Source of the DNA: Sipunculus nudus
Taxonomy: Eukaryota > Annelida > Sipuncula > Golfingiida > Sipunculidae
Direction of reading: 5' to 3'
DNA length: 64,000 bases
NCBI GenBank assembly: GCA_026874595.1
Contig: CM049315.1
Location: forward strand, 17,627,664 to 17,691,663
The position numbers and the translations under genes were made by a program. Every line of letters starts with the position of its first letter. Position 1 is the stretch's first letter. Shown here piece by piece: positions 8,726-17,266 of this stretch. The notes under the pieces were generated by a model. It was not told where the DNA came from. It did not search any database and was given only the letters and a program-made list of their open reading frames with translations.

Positions 8726-8892
8726 GATTGAATTACCTTTTGCAGTTTTGATTTCTTCTATCTTCTTCTGGAGTACAGTAGTGTTTGGGTATCTGTGTGG
8801 AAAATAACATAAACTTGAAAAAACGTCTATTTCGGTTATAGGAAAGTCCACAAATATATACATCTGTACAGTAAGGCTCCCGCGGTTTCACG

Positions 8893-9417
8893 TTAGAAGT
8901 TTGGTTTTCTAAAGAAACCGGCAGAATCAAAATAGTATAGTTCCATCTGCAATTTTAGAATGTTCGAGATCAGCATCAGGTTCAGGTCTCCTATTGAAGA
9001 ATACCTGTCGCGGTGCCTGGCGTAGACCCTCTTTCCGAACATCCTGTGCGCTTCGTACACCTGCAACGCGTGTCTGTATCTTTTGTATATTTCAGGTATA
9101 TCGTCTGTGCTCATTTTCTCAAAGAGTTTAACCATTATGAGAGCCAGGTGATACGCCGCATCGGACCGTTCTGTCGTGTGCCCCGTTTCCAAACACACTT
9201 TTCGTGCTCGTTCCAGCCCAATGGTGCATGTCCTCATCCAATAATCGATCTCATGGTGCATCATCGTGACATGCCGCACGAACCTCCTGTCCTTCGCGGC
9301 GAAAAAAGAGTTATTATCATGTCGGTAATTCCATATGTGCCTCTGCAACTGTGCCATCCACGTTTGTATTTCTCCGCACGCCTTCTCATCAAAGTGGTAA
9401 ACTAATTCTGGCTCCAT
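8893..9417 (-). CDS. small helical protein, family member 1
   Basis: 174 residues from the ATG at 9417. It is predominantly helical by composition, rich in H, R, M and L, and has no signal peptide, membrane segment or cysteine motif. It shares gene size, orientation and layout with the genes at 10128, 11102 and 11844: an N-terminal acidic helix, a central segment with KxCL (RARKVCLETG here, LAKKICLQKR in member 2), a helix ending in V/MxLFE, then a tyrosine-containing helix (Y-H-ALQVYEAH versus AYTRVVQHYQSH). The similarity to member 2 is clear; to members 3 and 4 it is weak. Function unknown. Confidence 0.7.
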   Translation of the reverse strand: MEPELVYHFDEKACGEIQTWMAQLQRHIWNYRHDNNSFFAAKDRRFVRHVTMMHHEIDYWMRTCTIGLERARKVCLETGHTTERSDAAYHLALIMVKLFEKMSTDDIPEIYKRYRHALQVYEAHRMFGKRVYARHRDRYSSIGDLNLMLISNILKLQMELYYFDSAGFFRKPNF

Positions 9418-9963
9418 TGGTTAGGATGACGGGTTTCTGTAATACAAACAAAGAAACAAGTGTCATCCAACCACAGTCGATCTGTCCATTTGTACATATT
9501 TAGTGCATCTTTGTCTTCATGTGTCTTCTGATGGGACGTTGCTGCTGCTGCTGCTGCAATAATACCCCCCTGTACTCCTCTACGGCAGACAGTAGACGTC
9601 CATGTTTGCTGTTTCTGGTGTTTTCTCATGTATCATGTCCGTCCGCATCATCTTGTCCTCAGACTGGTTCCACCACCACTCAGTTGCTTTGCACATTTAT
9701 CACATGAGATTCAAATACAGTCGTGAAAGTGTTGTTATGTTATCTGTACATTCTCCCATGTCTCAAACAATTACACGGGTTATCAAATGTAACACTCTGC
9801 ATTATTCCTGTAATTCACAAGTACGAATTGATGTAACCAAATGTTTTCAATTTGGCAAGATATATGGTATGCGAAGCCGTTACATAATATACTGGTGTCA
9901 CAAATGCAGAGGAGTTACACAGCGACAGTGAGATTTAACGAATTCAGTTCAAATCCTACATCC

Positions 9964-10051
9964 GTTTCTGTACTGAAACAGAGCTCTTTTAAAAGCCAAT
10001 CATATTCGTCTGTCCGTCCGTCCGTCCGTGCGTGTGTGTCCTGTACTGGAC
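9964..10051 (+). repeat. detached hairpin pair of the TGTACT family
   Basis: One B-type hairpin, GTTTC-TGTACT-GAAAC (9964-9979), whose stem differs at several positions on both arms from the array consensus yet still pairs. It is followed by one A-type hairpin, GTCC-TGTACT-GGAC (10038-10051), with the same downstream GCCAC. A CCGT run (about 10010-10029) lies between. The interval 9418-9960 holds a CTG run (9541-9556) and no supported gene. Confidence 0.75.
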
Positions 10052-10127
10052 GCCACCTTTCGTGAACAGACTGAAGATTTACACTAGGACACGTTGATGA
10101 TGGGACATACAGTGCACGTATTCCGAC

Positions 10128-10673
10128 TTATTTAGACGAGCTGCTGTCCGCGTTTGTCACTTGTGTGTGCAAGCCATCGTTGTTAAACTGTCCCAGCTCG
10201 AAAGCCAAATTTTGCCTGTGTTTCCAAAGCAGAAACTGAAACGAGGCTATGGATTGCTTGTTCTGGTGGTGCCTCTTCTGCACAGGGCCTTTAAACCGAC
10301 TGTGACTTTGGTAGTGCTGCACAACTCGCGTGTATGCGTCTGCCGTATGTTTGAGTGTTACGTCATAGGTATCCTTCAACCACTCTGTAAACAGTTTCGC
10401 CATCCGCACGGCAATTAATGTCTGTTCCGTCTGGCACCGCTTTTGTAAACATATCTTTTTCGCTAACATAAGTCCTTTGAGAATCCGCGCGTTCCACCAC
10501 CAGTCTTCGTCGACCAGTGCTTTCAGAGTCAGCTGAAACACTCTGTCGCTGTCAACGAAAAATCTGTCTGGTGTGGACAGGAACGACTTAATACAGTCAT
10601 TTAGCTCACGTGTTTTAGCTGGAATATCTACCAGCAATGCATGGTCAAATTCTTTTGACAGGTTTGAGTCCAT
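10128..10673 (-). CDS. small helical protein, family member 2
   Basis: 181 residues from the ATG at 10673; an upstream in-frame TTG is not preferred. It is helical, with a central LMLAKKICLQKR segment, MAKLFTEWL, and a helix YTRVVQHYQSHSRF that aligns with member 1. The C-terminus is rich in Q, N and S. It has no membrane segment or zinc motif. It sits in a leftward cluster of four genes with intergenic gaps of about 240-710 bp, so each probably has its own promoter. Function unknown; local gene duplication is the best-supported statement. Confidence 0.7.
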   Translation of the reverse strand: MDSNLSKEFDHALLVDIPAKTRELNDCIKSFLSTPDRFFVDSDRVFQLTLKALVDEDWWWNARILKGLMLAKKICLQKRCQTEQTLIAVRMAKLFTEWLKDTYDVTLKHTADAYTRVVQHYQSHSRFKGPVQKRHHQNKQSIASFQFLLWKHRQNLAFELGQFNNDGLHTQVTNADSSSSK

Positions 10674-11101
10674 GTTGGACAGCAAACGAGCAGAAAGGAC
10701 TATTTTATTGTGTCGGTCTGTATGTTTACGTTACAAATACTTATCAACCGCATAAAGGGAGGACAGGTCTTAAACATATCTCCAGTGTTTGTACACCACG
10801 CATAACCTTTCCAGTCATCTTGACATGCATCACCTCTCTCTTTTTTTGTGTGTTAACAGACACGATAAAGCAGTTATTATGTTACTAAAATATGTTTTAT
10901 TCCTGATATACTTACAAAATACAATCGCCACCCCTATATTGGGCGGGAAAAAGAATACCAATGACATATATATATCTATACATAAACGTGTGTTTTCTTA
11001 CACGACCTCTGCAAGTGAGGATTAGCAATGTTTTACACAGCCGATATATCTAAATATGGAAAAGTCAAAAAAAGTCTTTGGTACTTTGACCGATAAAACG
11101 T

Positions 11102-11608
11102 TTATACAGTTTGCATCTTCTTCAGAGCACGTTTCTTGCATAACTGTACATATTGTTGCATGTCCTCTATTAACACATGCGCCGTGAAAAGTGAAGACGA
11201 CCGGGCGAGGTGGCGACTGTGGACGGCCGGCGTCACATTAGGGCGGTACTCTTCTACGATAATATCGTAGAGTTCCTTACAACGGAGGACAATATCGTCG
11301 ATGCCCTCCGTAAGGCGCATAACCTTATCCATGAGGACTGCGATGCGCGTGGCTTCAGCGATATCCGCATCCAAATAAATGTATTTGTAAAGTTCTGTAC
11401 CAGTCTTGGCCGTGAAGTGATCATGCACATCGAGAAGAGGTGTTAAACATTTATCAAATTCGTCCCCGTCCCTTGGTTCTTTCAAATACGTATCAGGCGA
11501 CGTTTGTAACTTTTTTATGACATTCAGTATGGCCTCTCCTTGTTTCGGCACAGCAACTATGGCTGCATCCAGTTCACATTCAAACTCCTCGTTCATCATC
11601 ATCATCAT
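11102..11608 (-). CDS. small helical protein, family member 3
   Basis: 168 residues starting at a run of five ATG codons (11608 downward), so the exact start is ambiguous. The N-terminus MNEEFECELDAAI and the segments SPDTYL, IDDIVLRC and YDIIVEEYR match member 4 (MNEHYERELEEL, SPETYF, IDEIVLRC, YRDIVQIYR). All-helical composition. A minus-strand AATAAA at 10896-10901 may end the mRNA. It arose with member 4 by the tandem duplication spanning both. Function unknown. Confidence 0.72.
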   Translation of the reverse strand: MMMMMNEEFECELDAAIVAVPKQGEAILNVIKKLQTSPDTYLKEPRDGDEFDKCLTPLLDVHDHFTAKTGTELYKYIYLDADIAEATRIAVLMDKVMRLTEGIDDIVLRCKELYDIIVEEYRPNVTPAVHSRHLARSSSLFTAHVLIEDMQQYVQLCKKRALKKMQTV

Positions 11609-11843
11609 GATTCCCTGTAAGTCACAAGGACGTCTTATAACAAACAGCTTTTTCGCTAAGATAAAAAATGTTTTATTCCTGATATATTTAATTACATAAT
11701 TTTCCGTGGCCGTGAGTTAATAAAAAAAATATTGACACACGTATACGACTCGACCTAAAAACCATATGTACACTATGTATAATGTATTTACAAAATACAA
11801 TTGCCACCCCCTATACTAGTTGCATATATTGTAAAATAAAAGT

Positions 11844-12335
11844 TTATTCTTCCTCATGTGTGATCATCTTACTTGCCCACCGGCGCTCTGCTTGCACATG
11901 TGCTTTCCTGGCGACTATTCTTAAATGAGATGTTAGAAGGGAACACGCCCGGATGTGATGGCTTTTGGTTGCGGCCGGTGGGGCCTCACCGCGGTATATT
12001 TGAACTATATCTCTGTATATATTGTGGCAGCGTAGGACAATTTCATCAATAGCCTGCGCCAGGAGCAGAACATTGGATGCAACGCGCACCATTTCTTTCA
12101 GGTTCTTTTTTTCTCTGATACATATTTCTAGTTCTTCACTGGGGATGTGCATTAACATTTCGTACTTGTGCACTAGTCCATCGACTAACTGATCGAAATA
12201 TTCGTCGTCGCCTTGCATTGCGAAATACGTCTCAGGCGACGACGATTTAATATTTTGAACGTAGCGAAGTATGGCCTGGCCTTGCACATTTACCAACTCC
12301 TCCAGTTCACGTTCGTAGTGCTCGTTCATCATCAT
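11844..12335 (-). CDS. small helical protein, family member 4
   Basis: 163 residues from a run of three ATG codons (12335). It closely parallels member 3 in length and motifs (SPETYFAMQGDDEYFDQL, AIDEIVLRCHNIY) and ends in ITHEEE. The TAA stop is embedded in an AATAAA signal (11843-11848), a compact gene end like that of the gene at 6529. There are no enzyme motifs. The repeated IDxIVLRC helix is the family's best signature. Confidence 0.72.
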   Translation of the reverse strand: MMMNEHYERELEELVNVQGQAILRYVQNIKSSSPETYFAMQGDDEYFDQLVDGLVHKYEMLMHIPSEELEICIREKKNLKEMVRVASNVLLLAQAIDEIVLRCHNIYRDIVQIYRGEAPPAATKSHHIRACSLLTSHLRIVARKAHVQAERRWASKMITHEEE

Positions 12336-12688
12336 GTTTCCCTGTAAGTCACAAGGACGTCTTATAACAACGTCTTAAACAAACAGCTTTTTTCGCTATA
12401 GGACTTTTTTCTGTGTTGTTTAGGGTTATACTTTGATGTACCAAACAAAAATATTAAAAATAACCTCCCCCCCCCCCCTCCCCACCTTCCTTACTCCTCT
12501 TTCCTCAATCGACATTTGTGATTGGTCGTGTGTCGAAATGTCGTTTTTTTTTCCCGTTGTAGTTGTTTACTAAACTAACGAGGTCATGTTATACAATAAA
12601 CGTGAAGGGACTGATATCCGTGACGAGGTTACATATTACATTCATGCAAGGTGTCACGCAAAGTGGCGCTCTGCTTCATAACCTTTTG

Positions 12689-13695
12689 TTTATTATTATT
12701 TTTATCCTAAATGCATTTTTTTTTTGGTTCACAGTAATTACCTACTTATTTTTTATCAGTTACAGAATTATAGTGTTTCTCATTGTCCTTCCGAAAAAAA
12801 AAAAAATTGCAATACCTTTTTGCTCTACATTTTTTGTTAAAAGGTCCGCGTGTCTGTTATTTTCTTTTGTTAATGGTTAAAAAAATACAAATTCTCTTCC
12901 CGTTTCTATGTCACAACATTACTTAATCGTCGTTACGGTTAGTCTGTGTCACTTGTGTGGCAAAAAACCGAACCGCTCCGAGTTGGATGGATGGATGGGG
13001 GGGGAAAACACGTCACCCGACCTTGCTTACTGGTCAGGGGTTTGATAGTTTTTTTTTTATCAGGGGAAAAACACGTCACCCGACCTTGCTTACTGGTCAG
13101 GTCTTATAAACATGGCTTTTATCTAACTCCTGCGCATCTGGGGGGTTTTTAAAGTGATGTCAGTCCGTTGTGTACACAACCATACACAAAATAAATGTAA
13201 CCCCGGCCTACCTTACTGGCCAGTGGGTGTCCTAAGTTTTCTAACAACAACCAAAACAAAAACATAATTCCCCCCCCCCCTCTCATCCATCCCAACCTCC
13301 CAATGACCTTCGTTACTGGTCACATTTTAGTTTTTTGTATCTGTTACTGCCAACAACCAAATATTAGGGACCCTTCGTTACTGGGGCCCTCTCAAATACA
13401 AACTAAAAAATTCACTCCCTCAACAGAAAAATTCACCCCCGGCCTACCTTACTGGCCAGTGGGTGTGACATTATTTTTGTTCAAAAACAACACCAATTAC
13501 AAAATACACCTACCGGTATTGTTGTTTTGTCACAAACTCAAATCTTCAACAAACTTTCAAATCTTTGCTTCAACTTGCTTTCTGTAGCTGTTTGTCTCTC
13601 AACACAACGACGGCTTCTATATAACACAACGACGGCTTCTGTATATCCAAATTGTAGTTATTACCAGTACTAGTACCAGTCAAAACCAGAGTCTG
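12689..13695 (-). ncRNA. putative leftward structured transcript with a second hairpin family
   Basis: The inverted CRE/TATA promoter at 13720-13749 faces this tract; the first downstream minus-strand AATAAA is at 12689-12694. No convincing ORF lies inside. Six hairpins occur, at 13016, 13079, 13205, 13302, 13367 and 13441. On the + strand they read GACC-loop-GGTC, GGCC-loop-GGCC, TGACC-loop-GGTCA and AGGGaCCC-loop-GGGgCCCT, with 9-nt loops that all end in TTACT. Extents are inferred from signals, not observed. Confidence 0.4.
13016..13457. repeat. six hairpins with 9-nt loops ending TTACT
   Basis: Loops are TTGCTTACT (twice), TACCTTACT (twice) and TTCGTTACT (twice). Stems differ between pairs yet remain complementary. 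The first two share the preceding string CACGTCACC. The third and sixth share flanks ending AGTGGGTG. Confidence 0.75.
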
Positions 13696-13719
13696 ACTTT
13701 ACTCCGTCCAAACTACCTC

Positions 13720-13749
13720 CTTATATACCTTATTTCTCCTGTGACGTCA
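13720..13749 (-). promoter_or_regulatory. CRE plus TATA promoter (copy 2, leftward)
   Basis: Read on the minus strand: TGACGTCA (13749-13742), 14 bp, then TATATAAG (13727-13720), followed by GAG and GTTTGG just as in the copy at 7881. Spacers start CAGGAGAAAT here and CAGGCGGAAT there. Another CRE lies behind it at 13840-13847. Confidence 0.65.
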
Positions 13750-14089
13750 CACACATCGTTTCAAACAAACCACCCCCCTTCGTTTCCGCCGGATACACAT
13801 ACATCCTTATTTTACATCCCCGTTGGTTTCCGCTTACTGTGACGTCACTCCACTGCGTAACCAATCAAATCACTTCTCACATCTCCCCAACCAATCAACG
13901 CTCTCCTTACACATACATCCATCCACCATCTTGAAAATTTTTACCCGGGGGGGGGGTAAAAAATCAAACACCCGTATCATCGCTCACACACATGCACCAC
14001 CCTCCCCGGCACGCGGGCCCGAAATCGCACACACAAATTTATTCATGGCGAAGCGTCGAGGGTCGAGGTGCCGGGTGCGGGTGTGCCCA

Positions 14090-14596
14090 ACTTCCGGTAG
14101 AATAGTACTTCCGGTTGTGCACCGCTTCAGGATTTAAATGAGTTGTGGTAGTGATGTTAATAAGGCGATGATGGTGAAATCTTGCATAATTGTTCAGTTA
14201 TGTGAGTAAAGTGGGATATGATGCCAATCCGGAAGAAAACGTGAGAGAAAAAGGTTTAAAAACAGGTTTGAAATGTGTGGACGAATGGGTCGGGGATGAT
14301 GCAATAGACCACGTGGACAGCGCGTGTTTGATTGTTGTGAATGAGACCTGACCAATGGGCGGACTGAATGCACACCACGTGACCTGATCTGACCAATGAA
14401 CTAACAGCGCATGTACCGGAAGTTTGCTTTACACCCGGCAGTCGTGATCGGGGTCACACTTTAGGGTCACGCTTAACCATTGAGTAAATGGGACTTCCGG
14501 TGCGGGTACGTAGGGTGGTGTTGGACCGGAAGTGAGGAAGTGTGAGGGGTCGTGAACGGAAGTGCCGGGTCACATGGGGTCAGACGACAGGAAGTG
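14090..14596. promoter_or_regulatory. cluster of ETS-type sites (enhancer-like)
   Basis: CCGGAAG or its complement occurs at 14091, 14108, 14229, 14416, 14494 and 14526, with further GGAAGT cores at about 14557 and 14589; six sites extend to CCGGAAGT-like or near-identical matches. CCAAT sequences (about 14352 and 14391) and a CCACGTGA E-box (about 14376) are mixed in. The stretch 13750-15209 has no supported protein gene. It could serve the leftward promoter at 13720, the rightward gene at 15210, or both. Confidence 0.55.
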
Positions 14597-14853
14597 ACGG
14601 TTGGATAACACGTATTGATGAGTCATGTGAACTCGGGTTCGTCCCGGGTCGCCTTATCTGTTGTCATCTGAACACAATGAGATATGTATATATATATATT
14701 TACATATTATTATATATTATATACATAATCGTAACACCACGAAATATCTGTTGTTGATCTTGCAGATACGTGAGGGATGTTTTGTATATTTACCTCATAA
14801 ACATTAATTTCAACCGACACACACGTATATGAAATATATTAGACAAAAGTGAA

Positions 14854-14964
14854 TGTCACCGCCGGGATTCGAACCCGGATCCGAACTTAACCTTGCCGGA
14901 ACTGCAAGTACAAACTATTGGTCCAGGTAGGAAAGTTTGAATTAGCCCGTTACGCCACGGGGAC
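14854..14964 (-). tRNA. tRNA-like gene, isotype undetermined, long or intron-bearing
   Basis: On the minus strand the acceptor halves GTCCCCG and CGGTGAC pair except for one position. The T-arm is perfect (CCGGG TTCGAAT CCCGG), and a D-arm-like TGGCGTAACGGGCTA is present. The roughly 111-nt length is excessive. A CAAACT/AGTTTG stem encloses 17 nt and may be an anticodon arm with a short intron. A second stem, CTTGC/GCAAG, may be a long variable arm. I cannot fix the anticodon. It may be a degenerate or unusual tRNA. Confidence 0.6.
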
Positions 14965-15066
14965 TTTCACATCAGACCCGGACATTATGACACTTATGTA
15001 ATAAAAGGGACATGAAACAAAAAAACAAGGAATGCGTCATCGTATTTCTTATGAACTATGTGGGCA

Positions 15067-15077
15067 CACGTGACTCA
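15067..15077 (+). promoter_or_regulatory. CACGTGACTCA composite element (copy 1)
   Basis: E-box CACGTG overlapping TGACTCA (an AP-1-type site), about 135 bp upstream of the first zinc-ribbon gene. The same 11-mer occurs at 16960-16970 upstream of the second. Confidence 0.5.
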
Positions 15078-15209
15078 CACATGTCATTCAAGCCCTGCCG
15101 TGTCTCATATATGTAACATTATTTGGGTTAATAAGTATCCACGGTCTGGTGTCAGGCTCTGCGTGATCGACAACGATTGTTAATTGCCAAGCAGCGTCCA
15201 GCGTACACG

Positions 15210-16787
15210 ATGGGGGACCGCTGTGCACACTCACGCCATCGCCGGGATGTAGTCGGTCTTTTCACTGGTCCACCGGGTAACAGTTACGGTTACGCGCCTT
15301 CCGACGGGAATTTCTTTAGTAACCGGTTACGACGGAGGGGGGTGACGTGGCGAGAAGAACACATAGTTGTGGACAAATGCTCAATGTGTGCAGACGATTA
15401 CCTGTACCATCACAACAGACGGGGCAGGTTATACTGCCCCACGTGTCAAGAGACAGAACTGAGGGCACTGCTCACAACCGAGAAAACCTACGATTTGGGG
15501 CAAGGGATAACGTTCAGGTGGCGGCCGTTGTTACGTCATGGAGATACAGTGTTGTTTCGACATAGAGACAAGACAATCCACGTGGAAGGCTTCGGTTCCG
15601 TGTTGCGGGCCCTGGTCGGACATCTCGACAGGATGCTGTCTGATGCTCAAAAGGCTAACCGCAGCTTGACCGGTTGGATATACCCTAATGTCTCCGGTAT
15701 ATGTAAATCTTTGCATATCCAGATGGACCCGTATGGCACTGTGTCATTCTACGACCGCATTTACAAGGATGACGCGCGTTTCATAATGCAGGTGGCGGCC
15801 CACAGGGATGAGACGATATCGCTGACGACAGAAGTACTGTTCCAATTGTTGGAGCACGTGATCACCGATTACCAGGATGTAACCATTTACAGCTGGAATC
15901 CTCCGGCGGTGTCTTATGACAACATTGTAGACGCAGTGCCGGGATATCCAGGGCAGCATGCCCACGCGAACACGGGTGATACTACTGAAGCGGGTGTTGA
16001 CAGTGTGGCGGGACCATCAGACGGTGTCGTACCTTTTGACGGCAGGTTCTTTCGAGGTCATGTACGAGGATATGACATACTTTACGACCGCGAGAAGATG
16101 GTAGTGATACAGTGCGCGAGGTGCAACCCGGATTACGAAAGTGTGTTTGATGACGTACGGGAATACTGCCCTATATGCGACCAGAGTGAGTTGGAGTATC
16201 TGTTCACATGTGAGGAATTCTTCAACTTCCTACCGTCTTCCACTCCCGAATCTGATTGGATACATTTTCTCTGGGAACCGTACAGGCGTTTCAAGGGCAG
16301 GGTAGGGTTGATAGGACAGAACAAAGATGTACAAATACCAGGAATACTCGCCATGCTGGAGGATAATAATCTGACCGGTGATTTAGACGTTTTGTTCCTG
16401 GCCGCTCAAAAGGAAAACTGCCGCATAAACGCACTGTTCCGCTATAATCGAAAAAGGTATAATCAAGTGCACGACCTTCAACTTTCGATGGACCCGGACG
16501 GTACGATAACGTTTTATGGACCTTTGGTAACGCGGTATATCTTCGACACCGACGGGGTACAGGAGACCATACAAACCGACATTTTGAATGCGCTATCGAT
16601 CAAGGCCTGGGATCTTGTATCATTACTTAACACAATGATCAGGCACTACCCGCCGAGAGACTTGTCGGGTACGATGTACACTTATCCTCGGTTGTTCCCT
16701 GAGAAAACTGAGGTTGAAAAGTACGAAGAAGAGCAGATGGATGATGACGATGCTGACGATGATGAGGAGATAAATGAAGACCATTAA
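15210..16787 (+). CDS. duplicated zinc-ribbon protein 1
   Basis: 525 residues from the ATG at 15210, chosen because both paralogues also start Met-Gly; the longer frame begins at a TTG. Two similar halves are visible. Half 1 has C57-x2-C60 and YCPTC (C76/C79), followed by an alpha/beta-looking domain ending in FGTVSF-type sequence (YGTVSFYDRI). Half 2 (from about residue 275) has CARC...YCPIC, WEPYRRF, MDPDGTITFYGPL and a helix before SGTMYTYP. The tail is very acidic (EEEQMDDDDADDDEE). MGDRC at the N-terminus fits an MGxxC acylation pattern. It is the first of three tandem copies; function and family are not recognised. Confidence 0.85.
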   Translation: MGDRCAHSRHRRDVVGLFTGPPGNSYGYAPSDGNFFSNRLRRRGVTWREEHIVVDKCSMCADDYLYHHNRRGRLYCPTCQETELRALLTTEKTYDLGQGITFRWRPLLRHGDTVLFRHRDKTIHVEGFGSVLRALVGHLDRMLSDAQKANRSLTGWIYPNVSGICKSLHIQMDPYGTVSFYDRIYKDDARFIMQVAAHRDETISLTTEVLFQLLEHVITDYQDVTIYSWNPPAVSYDNIVDAVPGYPGQHAHANTGDTTEAGVDSVAGPSDGVVPFDGRFFRGHVRGYDILYDREKMVVIQCARCNPDYESVFDDVREYCPICDQSELEYLFTCEEFFNFLPSSTPESDWIHFLWEPYRRFKGRVGLIGQNKDVQIPGILAMLEDNNLTGDLDVLFLAAQKENCRINALFRYNRKRYNQVHDLQLSMDPDGTITFYGPLVTRYIFDTDGVQETIQTDILNALSIKAWDLVSLLNTMIRHYPPRDLSGTMYTYPRLFPEKTEVEKYEEEQMDDDDADDDEEINEDH

Positions 16788-16959
16788 TCACGGGGAGAAG
16801 TCATATCGGAACCAGTATGTAATGTACACATTTGTGTACACGAAATATGTTACACAGCATGCGGCAGACGGTTCATCGGAGGTGAAGGTGAGGCCTTGCG
16901 TAATCTGAGACGTGTCGTGAACCACATGTGTCAGCAGATTATGTGGAACAACTCTGGAG

Positions 16960-16970
16960 CACGTGACTCA
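16960..16970 (+). promoter_or_regulatory. CACGTGACTCA composite element (copy 2)
   Basis: Same 11-mer as at 15067-15077, here about 95 bp before the TATA box of the second zinc-ribbon gene. Confidence 0.5.
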
Positions 16971-17055
16971 CATATGACGAGGTCTATATATTTAGTGACG
17001 GCGGGACAGTGATGTTGAGTTGGAGAGTGGAGCGGGTTGTTGAGGAGACGCCACG

Positions 17056-17063
17056 TATATAAA
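17056..17063 (+). promoter_or_regulatory. TATA box of zinc-ribbon gene 2
   Basis: TATATAAA beginning 38 bp before the ATG at 17094, preceded by GAGGAGACG..ACG. Gene 3 has the same block, with its TATATAAAA 39 bp before its ATG. The 5' leader would be only a few bases. Confidence 0.6.
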
Positions 17064-17093
17064 CGCTGTCCCAGGCAGCGCTGGGCATATACG

Positions 17094-17249
17094 ATGGGGG
17101 GCCTCCGTGCAGACACACGCCATCGCCAGGAGGTTATCAGTATTTTCACTGGTCCTCCGGGTAACACTTACCATTTCGCGCCATCCGGCGGGGCTTTCTT
17201 TGGTAACGTGTTACGACAAAGGGGAGTCAGTAGCGGGAACAACAAATAA
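17094..17249 (+). other. detached N-terminal reading frame of zinc-ribbon gene 2
   Basis: From the ATG at 17094 (the position equivalent to both paralogues' starts) 51 codons read MGGLRADTRHRQ... and align well with protein 1, then run into TAA at 17247. The homologous continuation is in another frame from about 17250. Relative to gene 1 the junction is one base short, so the gene is frameshifted or the base is a sequence error. Confidence 0.65.
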
Positions 17250-17266
17250 TTATAGACAAATGCTCA

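Larger units (their letters stand above)
7933..8740 (+). ncRNA. putative structured non-coding transcript carrying a hairpin array
   Basis: The tract is bounded by the CRE/TATA promoter at 7881-7910 and two abutting AATAAA signals at 8714-8725. It has no convincing ORF; a 94-codon frame at 8306-8590 is broken in the other repeat units. It contains four repeats of about 150 bp. Each has hairpin A (GTCC-TGTACT-GGAC at 8038, 8177, 8340, 8503) and hairpin B (CCGTACC-TGTACT-GGTACGG at 8106 and 8593, variants at 8263 and 8429), plus a degenerate copy at 8663-8679. A second TATATAAGG lies at 8131. An RNA role is inferred from the changing stems around a constant loop; arrayed protein-binding DNA sites are the alternative. 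Confidence 0.5.
10880..12395. repeat. tandem gene duplication including flanks
   Basis: The flanks of genes 3 and 4 repeat. GTTTTATTCCTGATATA occurs at about 10895 and 11670. A block around TACAAAATACAA(T/C) GCCACCCC occurs at about 10915 and 11787. The block CCTGTAAGTCACAAGGACG occurs at about 11614 and 12340. The unit is about 730 bp. Confidence 0.75.

Noticed and set aside
12563-12880. 105-codon forward ORF that looks like a multi-pass membrane protein
   Set aside because: Its hydrophobicity comes from a T-rich low-complexity tract; no promoter or homologous copy supports it.
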